64,000 nt of DNA, from positions 4,163,001 through 4,227,000 of the forward strand of contig NC_010571.1 of the NCBI RefSeq assembly GCF_000019965.1, written 5' to 3'. Position numbers and translations under genes: made by a program. This DNA comes from Opitutus terrae PB90-1. GTDB taxonomy: Bacteria; Verrucomicrobiota; Verrucomicrobiia; Opitutales; Opitutaceae. The stretch's first letter is position 1. Each line of letters opens with the position of its first letter. Below the pieces are notes generated by a model. That model saw nothing but the letters and a program-made list of their open reading frames with translations. It ran no database searches and had not been told where the DNA came from. This document shows positions 53,052-60,248 of the stretch, one piece after another.

Positions 53052-54743
53052 TCAATCCGCCGGCGCCGTCGTCGGCCGCGCGTCACCCTCTTTTCGCGCG
53101 TGCAGCCCGACGGTCGCGCCGACGAACCCGCCGGCGACCTCCGTGGTCAGCAGTTTCGCATCGGCGTCGGCGGCCAGGACCTGCCAGGAGCCCGGTTGGA
53201 CCGCATAAGAGAATGAACACGTGCCGGCGTGCGCCTCGACCCGCAGGGCCACGTCAGATGCCGCATCGATCCGGACAGAGCGGATCACTTCGGCCGGGCC
53301 ACCGCGGAGCTGCTCGAGCCCGAGCGTGACGCCTTCCGCGTCGCGTTTGACCGCGAGAAAGTAGTGGAACCGCTCGCCCTGGAAGACGGCGAGGCCGGCC
53401 GAGACGCCGGTTTCCCTCGGCACGGCGACCGAGGTGGACGCGGTGAATCGGGCGTGTTGCACCCGCCGGGCGAGGAAGCTCGGGTTGCCCCGGCCTGAGA
53501 GAGCTTCCGCCTGCGGTTCGAGCGCCAGACGACCCTTGGCCAACGTCCACCAGGATTCGACCGGCGCGCGCAGCATGATCCAGAACGGCGACAACCCGGC
53601 CTTGTCGAAGTCATCGCGCCAGGTGAAATTGCCGTTCAAATACGACGGCTCAGAGTGGAGGCGCGAACCGGTGGGCGCCGGCGCCACGAGCGGCACGCGC
53701 CGGCCCGGCTCGAGGATGCGAGGCCAGCCGTCGTCGGTCCACGTCACCGGCAACAAAAAGGTCTCGCGGCCCATGGGCGAGAACCGCCCCTCATACGGGC
53801 GTACGCCAAGGAAAATGGACCACCATTGCCCGTCGGGACCGATGACGAGATCGGCGTGGCCGGTCGACGTGACCGCGTCGGGCACTTTCCCGTCGAGACC
53901 ACGTTGCGTGAGAATTGGATTCTGCGCCCACGGAACGTACGGCCCGTCGACTTTCCGGCTGCGGAAGATCACCTGGGAGTGATTCACGCTCGTTCCGCCC
54001 TCGGCGCAGCAAAGGTAATACCAGCCCCCGTGTTTGTAGATGTGGGGCCCTTCGATCCAGACGGGTTTTTGTGAAATATCGACGCCGCCGTTCACGAGGA
54101 CCATGCGCGGCCCGATCATTTTGCGCGCGCTAGGATCGAACTCCTGAATCCAGATCGCGCGATGGCCATCGTAGAGCGGGGTGCCTTCGGGCGCGCCGTT
54201 GTTGAGCATCCAGGCACGTCCGTCATCGTCGAAAAAGAGCGACGGATCGATGCCCTCGAAGTGCAGCCAGGTGGGATCGGACCACGGGCCGGCCGGGTTC
54301 GAGGCGGTCACGACGAAGTTTCCGCCGGCGTCCGCCATCGTGCACGCGACGTAGAAAGTGCCTTCGTGATGACTGATCGTGGGGGCAAAGAGTCCGCGCG
54401 ACACGCCGAGTCCGTCGTAGGGCAGTTGCTGCGGACGATTGATCACGTGGCCGAGCTGTTTCCAATTCACCAAGTCACGGCTGTGAAAGATCGGGATCCC
54501 GGGAAAGTAGGCGAAGGTTGAATTGATGAGGTAGTAGTCCTGACCCACCTGGCAGATGCTCGGGTCGGGATAGAAACCGGTGAGGATCGGATTACGATAG
54601 CCGGCTGGCGGACGCTCGCCATCGGCGCTCGACTCCTGGCCGGTATACTCGAACCAGTCGAAGCTCGCGGGCGCGGCCCGCGCCCCATCGACGGCGGCAG
54701 TAGCGAGGAAAGTGGCGACGAGCAGAGGACGGACGAAGTTCAT
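53052..54743 (-). CDS. GH43 beta-xylosidase-like enzyme with C-terminal beta-sandwich
   Basis: The protein is 563 residues with a signal peptide (RPLLVATFLATAAVDGARA). GH43 motifs are NPILTGFYPDPSIC (Asp60), HFEGIDPSLFFDDDGRAW (Asp166) and VWIEGPHIYKHGGWYYL (Glu231). The C-terminal ~200 residues form the concanavalin-like domain of large beta-xylosidases/arabinofuranosidases (FTWRDDFDKAGLSPFWIMLR). Both the FYPDPS signature and this domain fit the beta-xylosidase group of GH43, acting on xylo-oligosaccharides. It is the first gene of the 22-gene co-directional run and lies 38 nt from the XylR stop, so it may share its transcript. Confidence 0.92.
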   Translation of the reverse strand: MNFVRPLLVATFLATAAVDGARAAPASFDWFEYTGQESSADGERPPAGYRNPILTGFYPDPSICQVGQDYYLINSTFAYFPGIPIFHSRDLVNWKQLGHVINRPQQLPYDGLGVSRGLFAPTISHHEGTFYVACTMADAGGNFVVTASNPAGPWSDPTWLHFEGIDPSLFFDDDGRAWMLNNGAPEGTPLYDGHRAIWIQEFDPSARKMIGPRMVLVNGGVDISQKPVWIEGPHIYKHGGWYYLCCAEGGTSVNHSQVIFRSRKVDGPYVPWAQNPILTQRGLDGKVPDAVTSTGHADLVIGPDGQWWSIFLGVRPYEGRFSPMGRETFLLPVTWTDDGWPRILEPGRRVPLVAPAPTGSRLHSEPSYLNGNFTWRDDFDKAGLSPFWIMLRAPVESWWTLAKGRLALEPQAEALSGRGNPSFLARRVQHARFTASTSVAVPRETGVSAGLAVFQGERFHYFLAVKRDAEGVTLGLEQLRGGPAEVIRSVRIDAASDVALRVEAHAGTCSFSYAVQPGSWQVLAADADAKLLTTEVAGGFVGATVGLHARKEGDARPTTAPAD

Positions 54744-54781
54744 CGGTCGAAAAACAGGCGGGTGACAGGCGGCGTTGCCAC

Positions 54782-56017
54782 TCAGGCCGCCGTGATTTTC
54801 ATCCGGACGGCGGTCGCCGGCTGGGGCCGGCGGGGCCGGGCCGGTGGCTCAGCCTCGGCCCGCAGCACCCAATCGCGGTGCGCCTGGGGGCTCATGCCAA
54901 AATGCCGGCGAAACGTGCGGCAGAACGTGCCGACTCCGCTGATACCGACCAAGCCGGCCACATCGGATGTCTTGGTGCTGGGATGCATGCGCAGCAGCCG
55001 GGACGCCTCCCGCATCCGCACGGCAATGATGTTCTCGTGGATGGTGCAACCCGTCTCATCGCGAAAGCTTCGCTCCAGGTTGCGCCGGGACATCCCCAGC
55101 GCTTCGGCCACCTGACAGACGGTCAGCATCGGGTTCGAGTAGTGCTCGGCGATGTAGTGCAGCGCGCGGGCGACGCGCGGATCAGTCACCGCCGCCATGT
55201 CGCTGCTCAGCCGGGTCACGATCCCCCGCGGCGGAATGCGGAGCGTTCGCGTGGCGGTGCCGGCGCCACTGAGCACACTTTCCAAAAGCAGGGCGGCGCG
55301 GTAACCGAGTTCCGTCATGTCGTCATCCACGCTCGAGAGCGGCACCGGCGAGAGCTCGCAGACGAGGGAATTGCCGACGCCGAGCACGGCAACGTCCTCC
55401 GGCACGGCGAGCGCCGCATCCTGACAGCAGTCGATGACGTTGGCGGCGGTGCAGTCGTTGAACGCGAAGATGGCGGTCGGCCGCGGGAGCCGCAGCAGTT
55501 CGGCGGCGAGGTTGCGCCGGTAGTCGTCCCAATTGTCCTGCCAGTAGGGGCCGATGCGCGTGTGGGCCGGCGGCAGGAGACGGCAGGTGCGACCATGCTC
55601 GGCGAGCCGTTCCTGAAATCCGGCGAGCCGTTCGCGGTTGGCCGCGTCGTTCAGGAACGGCGCCCAGGCGAAGCTGCGATGCGCGCGCTCCAGAAAATGG
55701 TCCGCGGCCAGCCGGCCGATCGCGCGGTGATCGGGTTCAACCCGCGGCAGGTCCACGATCGGGTCGCCGTCGGTGAGCACCACGCACGGCAGGCCGGACG
55801 CCTGCAAATGGGCCAGCAGTTCCGGCTGGTGCGCCCCGAGGGCGAGAACGCCGCTGCCGTTCCAGCCGCGCGGCAGGGCGCCGGTGAATAACATGTCCAT
55901 GACGAGGTGCCAGTCATGGGCGCGGGCGTGACGGGTGATTCCGCGGATACACTCGGGCGGGGCGATGGCCGCCGCCACGAGCACCTTGCGGGAAGATCGG
56001 ACGAGAGGCGCGTTCAT
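54782..56017 (-). CDS. XylR-type AraC-family regulator with periplasmic-binding-like effector domain
   Basis: From ATG 56017 the protein is ~411 residues; longer in-frame sequence lacks family similarity. Residues ~10-280 are a LacI-like sugar-binding domain without its own DNA-binding helices (GSGVLALGAHQPELLAHL, CVVLTDGDP, AIFAFNDCTAANVIDCC, DVAVLGVGNS). The C-terminus holds two AraC helix-turn-helix motifs (VCQVAEALGMSRRNLERSFR, TSDVAGLVGISGVGTFCRTF) and FGMSPQAHRDW. This is the E. coli XylR layout, so xylose or a related pentose is the likely effector. It lies upstream of the hydrolase run in the same direction and is divergent from the two-component genes. Confidence 0.92.
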   Translation of the reverse strand: MNAPLVRSSRKVLVAAAIAPPECIRGITRHARAHDWHLVMDMLFTGALPRGWNGSGVLALGAHQPELLAHLQASGLPCVVLTDGDPIVDLPRVEPDHRAIGRLAADHFLERAHRSFAWAPFLNDAANRERLAGFQERLAEHGRTCRLLPPAHTRIGPYWQDNWDDYRRNLAAELLRLPRPTAIFAFNDCTAANVIDCCQDAALAVPEDVAVLGVGNSLVCELSPVPLSSVDDDMTELGYRAALLLESVLSGAGTATRTLRIPPRGIVTRLSSDMAAVTDPRVARALHYIAEHYSNPMLTVCQVAEALGMSRRNLERSFRDETGCTIHENIIAVRMREASRLLRMHPSTKTSDVAGLVGISGVGTFCRTFRRHFGMSPQAHRDWVLRAEAEPPARPRRPQPATAVRMKITAA

Positions 56018-56413
56018 GACGCGAGGCGGCCCGCGGACCGGGGGGGCGACCGTGAAGCGGGTGCGTCGCCGGAGGTCGCACGGCGGCCGATGCGGTGGAC
56101 ACCGGCGGAGCGGCGTTCGCATTTCGGCCCGGCGGGCGTGTCAGCCGAGGCGAGAACGGCGAAGGGATAAAGCAGGATCATCGGGGACGCGGTCGGCGTT
56201 GTTGTGCGCCAGGGGGGACCGTGGCCACGATCAGGACGGCTGCGTCCAAACCGAGCAAATAGGCATTGGAGGTAGCTTCGCCTATTCCCCCGGTAATAGG
56301 TAAACGCGCGTGGCGTGTCTGGCGCGTGCGGAAATGTGCCGGTCGGGGCGAATCCGCTTTACCCACCGCGCCGCGGCGGTTCACGTTCGGTCCAGCGCTG
56401 ACAGGCGCATCAG
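56018..56413. promoter_or_regulatory. Divergent regulatory region between XylR-type gene and sensor kinase
   Basis: This 396-nt region has no supported gene. It holds three half-sites: AATAGG (56258-56263), CCTATT (56281-56286) and AATAGG (56295-56300). The last two form CCTATT-N8-AATAGG, 113 nt before the kinase ATG, matching the palindrome at 22782 in 16 of 21 positions. It presumably contains both divergent promoters and suggests autoregulation. Confidence 0.6.
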
Positions 56414-59400
56414 ATGCTTTCGCTGATCGGAAAGAAATCGGCTAGGGCGGGCCACAAACTCCTGGTGACGTGGTGCGCGGTTATTACCCGGGTTGCGCTC
56501 TGCGCGGCCATCGGCGGGACGGCCATGCTGATGCTGGGCGCAGTGGCGTCGGCCAAAGCGCCGGTCCGCGGCATGCCCTTCATCAGGTCCTATTCTCTTG
56601 GAGACATCGGGCCGGTGCCGCGCGGATCCCGCTTGGGCTTTGATCGGTTCGGTCGCGTCGCGGTCATCCACGACGCCGTCTACGCCGTGCTCAATGATAC
56701 GGTCTGGCTGAACATCGCCGAGCGGGGCGGCAGGGACCGGATCTCGATGACGAACGTCGTCCAGGCTCCCGACGGTCGCACCTACTATGGGGCGCGGGGT
56801 TCCTGGGGCTATGTCGAGACCGGCGCCGACGGGCGACTGCATCCGGTGCCGCTCGCGCCCTCCAACCTGCCGGGTTGGGTGGCGACCGCGACATTCTCGG
56901 ATCTGATCGTCACGGAACGAGGCGTCTATTTCGCGAGTTGGAACGGCGTGGTTTATTGGGATTTCCAACTCCAAAAGAACCTTTTCTTCGACGTGCCGCG
57001 GATTTCCCGGGTCTTCCGGGTCGGCGATCGGGTTTACATTTCGGCCTTCGACGCCCCGCTGCGTACCATCAATGCCCGGGCCGGAACGCTCGAGTTGGCG
57101 GAGAATACGGGGCTGGGCCGGAGCGTGGTCGAATTTGCCGTTTCGCTCGATCAGACCCGCAGTCTCGTCGCCTTCATCGACGGCCGGCTGGTCGTGTTCG
57201 ACGGGAAGGAGGCCTCCCCCTGGCTCCCGTTGGGCGACAACACTATCACCGGGCACATCTCGGCGCTGCAGAAGCTGGTCGACGGACGTATTGCGACGAG
57301 CGTTACCGGCCAGGGCCTGCTGTTGTTTTCGACCGAAGGGGAGTTGCTGATGGCGCTGACCACCTCGCAGTATCACAACATCGCCGCGCTGGCCAATCGC
57401 GAGCCCGGGGTGCTGTGGGTCGAAACCGACGATTCCATCGAAAAGATCCTGTATGGCAGCCCGCTTTCGGCGTTTGGGCAGCGACTGGGCCTGCCGATCG
57501 CCTGGCCGATCGTGGTGGAGTGGAACGGCCAGATCTTTGTCGCTTCGGGTGGCAAATTATACCGGGCCGTCGCCGGGGAGGCCGGTGAACCGACGCGCTT
57601 CGAACCGGCGCCCCACCAGCCGCCGCGCGGCGCGTGGTCGCTGGCGGCGTGGGGGACGCAGATGCTGGTCGGCAACGGCTATGAATTGTTCGCCGTCGAG
57701 CCCGATGGCTCCTTGCGGCCGATCCCCTCCGTGCCGGATCTCGCGCATCTCGTCATGGTGGACGAGAGTCACTGTTACCTGATCGGCCGAGGCGAGATGG
57801 CGCTGCTGGAGTGGCGCGACGGCGCGTGGCGCGAATCTGCTCCGCGCATTCCCGGCGCGGCGAACCCGGCGATCGTGCATCGGGTGAAGGATTCGGTGTG
57901 GATTGAAATGGGTGGGGCGGGGGTGGCGCGACTGTGGCGCGAGCACGGCCGACTCCGGCTGGACGTGATTCCCAACGAATCGTGGACCAAGGGCTCGTGG
58001 GTGAATATCGGATCGGTGGACGACATCGTCGTCCTGAGCGCGTTGAAAGAAGAGCCGCACCGGTTCTTCGATCAAAAAACTGGCTCGTGGCGGGAGGTGC
58101 CGGAACTCCAGCAGTTGCTTAACCGCTCGCCCTACTGGATTGCGCGGCTGCAGAAAGATGAGAGTGGCGTCATTTGGGCCGCCCACAACGAGGGGCTGAT
58201 CCGGTTTGCGCCGGGAACGAACGGCTATGCGATGGACGCGACCAGCTTCGACCTGGTGAGCGATCGCTACCCCGTGGTCCGCATCCTGCCGGGGAACGAT
58301 GTCTGGGTGGTCGCGGCACGGTCGCTCTATCATATTGAACGGTCCTGGGCGTCGGTGCCGCCCAAGCCGCCGCAGCCCACCCTGGTGTCGATGGTCGATC
58401 TGCAGCAGAACGAAGAGCTGCTCGCCACCGGCCGCCCGGAGGGGGCGCTCGGGCGGCTGCCTTACGCCCGGAACAGCCTGAGCTTCCGGTTCTTCTCCGG
58501 CACGGACGCCTGGCGTCGGTCGCCAGTGTATGAATACCGACTCGACGAGCGGGAGCCCTGGACCGTGCTGGACGGATCGCTGCTCAGCTTCCGCCGGCTG
58601 CGGGAAGGCGTGTATGGTCTGCAGGTCCGGATTGCGGCGGCGCAGGCGGACGCCACGGTGCCGTCGACTTTCCAGTTCGAGATCCTGCCTCCGTGGCACC
58701 GCACTTGGCCGGCGTATGCGGCCTTCGGCTCGGCCGTGGCGCTCGCGTTGCTCGGAGTGATGCGCTGGTCCAGCTATCTGGAAAGACGGCGCAACCGCGC
58801 GTTGGAGGAGCTGGTGAAGAACCGCACGCATGAGCTCGAGGCCACGATGGCCAAGCTGGGCGAGGAGACCCGCAAGGCCGCCACGCTCGCCGAACGAGAT
58901 CGGCTGGCGAACGAGATCCACGACAGCGTGCAGCAGGGCCTGACAGGCGCGATGCTGCAACTCGACACGACGCTCAAGCTTCCCGCGATGAGCGGCGACA
59001 TGCGTTCCCGGCTGAACGTCGTCCGCAACATGGTGGCCTACGCGCGCCAGGAGGTGCAGCACGCCGTGTGGGACATGGAATCCCCGCTGCTCGAGGGCAC
59101 CGATCTGGCCGACGCGTTGCGGAACCTGACCACGTTTGTGGATGCGGATGGGATGAAGATCGAGGTGGCGGTCAAAGGCACGACGGTGCCGTTGGATCGC
59201 GCGGTGAACCACAACCTGCTGCGCATCGCGCAGGAGGCGACCACCAACGCGTTTCGACACGCGCGCGCCCGCCGGATTTCGGTTCAGCTTGAGTTTCGAA
59301 CGGACGCGGTGGCGTTGGGGATCGCTGACGACGGTGTCGGATTCCGGCCCGGGGAGGTGCTGCAGGACCGCACGGGCCACCTCGGGCTGCGGGGTATTCG

Positions 59401-59515
59401 CACGCGGGTGAAGCGACTGGGCGGCACGCTGGCGATCGAGAGCCAGCCGGGTCAGGGAACCGCGATGCAGATTGTGGTGCCGTTGGACGGACCGGCGGCG
59501 GAGGAGGCCAATTGA
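56414..59515 (+). CDS. Beta-propeller sensor histidine kinase (Reg_prop, Y_Y_Y, HisKA_3)
   Basis: The protein is 1033 residues. A first membrane/signal helix near 20-48 (VALCAAIGGTAMLML) is followed by a periplasmic beta-propeller-like region (~50-640; e.g. DDIVVLSALKEEPHRFF). A Y_Y_Y domain covers ~687-755 (NSLSFRFFSGTDAWRR, FQFEILPPWHRTW), then a membrane helix at ~764-785. The kinase core has phospho-acceptor His836 in ANEIHDSVQQGL, the N box NLLRIAQEATTNAFRHA, the G1 box ADDGVGF and the G2 box GHLGLRGI. This is the NarX/DegS-like HisKA_3 class. It is expected to sense an oligosaccharide in the periplasm and phosphorylate the response regulator 5 nt downstream. Confidence 0.93.
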   Translation: MLSLIGKKSARAGHKLLVTWCAVITRVALCAAIGGTAMLMLGAVASAKAPVRGMPFIRSYSLGDIGPVPRGSRLGFDRFGRVAVIHDAVYAVLNDTVWLNIAERGGRDRISMTNVVQAPDGRTYYGARGSWGYVETGADGRLHPVPLAPSNLPGWVATATFSDLIVTERGVYFASWNGVVYWDFQLQKNLFFDVPRISRVFRVGDRVYISAFDAPLRTINARAGTLELAENTGLGRSVVEFAVSLDQTRSLVAFIDGRLVVFDGKEASPWLPLGDNTITGHISALQKLVDGRIATSVTGQGLLLFSTEGELLMALTTSQYHNIAALANREPGVLWVETDDSIEKILYGSPLSAFGQRLGLPIAWPIVVEWNGQIFVASGGKLYRAVAGEAGEPTRFEPAPHQPPRGAWSLAAWGTQMLVGNGYELFAVEPDGSLRPIPSVPDLAHLVMVDESHCYLIGRGEMALLEWRDGAWRESAPRIPGAANPAIVHRVKDSVWIEMGGAGVARLWREHGRLRLDVIPNESWTKGSWVNIGSVDDIVVLSALKEEPHRFFDQKTGSWREVPELQQLLNRSPYWIARLQKDESGVIWAAHNEGLIRFAPGTNGYAMDATSFDLVSDRYPVVRILPGNDVWVVAARSLYHIERSWASVPPKPPQPTLVSMVDLQQNEELLATGRPEGALGRLPYARNSLSFRFFSGTDAWRRSPVYEYRLDEREPWTVLDGSLLSFRRLREGVYGLQVRIAAAQADATVPSTFQFEILPPWHRTWPAYAAFGSAVALALLGVMRWSSYLERRRNRALEELVKNRTHELEATMAKLGEETRKAATLAERDRLANEIHDSVQQGLTGAMLQLDTTLKLPAMSGDMRSRLNVVRNMVAYARQEVQHAVWDMESPLLEGTDLADALRNLTTFVDADGMKIEVAVKGTTVPLDRAVNHNLLRIAQEATTNAFRHARARRISVQLEFRTDAVALGIADDGVGFRPGEVLQDRTGHLGLRGIRTRVKRLGGTLAIESQPGQGTAMQIVVPLDGPAAEEAN
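59500..59507 (+). promoter_or_regulatory. Shine-Dalgarno deciding the response regulator start
   Basis: GGAGGAGG at the end of the kinase gene lies 12 nt before ATG 59520. This strong site is unusual for the window and supports the ATG over the in-frame ATG at 59472, which lies inside the kinase gene. Confidence 0.7.
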
Positions 59516-59519
59516 ACCC

Positions 59520-60149
59520 ATGAACGAAACGAGAAAGACCCGTGTACTGCTGGTCGACGACCACATGGCCATCCGGATGGGCCTGATGACGGCGATCAAC
59601 GACGCCCTGGACATGGAGGTCGTCGCCGACGTGGAGGACGGCCAGGAGGCGATCGCGGCCTACCGCAAGTATCAGCCCGACGTCGTGGTCCTCGATCTGC
59701 GCATGCAGGGCATGAGCGGCGTGCAGACCCTGCACGCGCTGCGCGCGGAATTTGGCGCGGTGCGGGTGCTGGTCTACAGCAACTACGCCCGGGGCGAGGA
59801 GGTGTATCAGGCCATCAAGGCTGGCGCCGCCGGTTTCGTGGTCAAGGAGATGGCGCTCGATCGGCTGTTGGAAGCCATCCGCGTGGTGAATTCGGGCGGA
59901 CAATACATTCCGGAGCAGGTGGCGGCGCGCATTGCCGAGCGGCTGCTGGCGGGGCTGTCGCCGCGCGAGATGGAGGTCCTGAAACTCCTGGCGAAGGGGC
60001 TGAGCAACAAGGAAATTGCCACGCAGTTGGGACTGGTGGTCGGGACCATCAAGATCTACGTGGCGAATATCTTCAACAAGCTCGGCGTGTCAGACCGGAC
60101 GCAGGCGCTCGTGACCGCGGTGAAGCGCGGGATTATCGACATCGAGTGA
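59520..60149 (+). CDS. NarL/LuxR-type response regulator
   Basis: The protein is 209 residues. The receiver domain begins RVLLVDDHMAIRMGL, with the phospho-acceptor Asp in VVVLDLRMQGMSG (~57), a switch Ser in VLVYSNYARG and the conserved Lys in AAGFVVKEMALD. The C-terminal LuxR helix-turn-helix is LSPREMEVLKLLAKGLSNKE followed by IATQLGLVVGTIKIYVANIF. It starts 5 nt after the kinase stop, so the two form one operon. As a LuxR-type regulator it should bind ~20-bp palindromes; the ACCTAT...ATAGGT sites upstream of the kinase and three other genes fit this. That pairing is inference. Confidence 0.94.
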   Translation: MNETRKTRVLLVDDHMAIRMGLMTAINDALDMEVVADVEDGQEAIAAYRKYQPDVVVLDLRMQGMSGVQTLHALRAEFGAVRVLVYSNYARGEEVYQAIKAGAAGFVVKEMALDRLLEAIRVVNSGGQYIPEQVAARIAERLLAGLSPREMEVLKLLAKGLSNKEIATQLGLVVGTIKIYVANIFNKLGVSDRTQALVTAVKRGIIDIE

Positions 60150-60248
60150 ACCGCGGACCGGAGCGGCCCGAGTCGCTACACGGTTGGCCCGGACCGGACG
60201 GCGCGGCGAAACGATCGGACCGGCACGCGCAGCCAGCGAACGCCGCGA

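Noticed and set aside
60150-60248. Possible terminator between the convergent response regulator and membrane protein genes
   Set aside because: The 99-nt gap is GC-rich but I find no clear stem with a U-tract for either strand.
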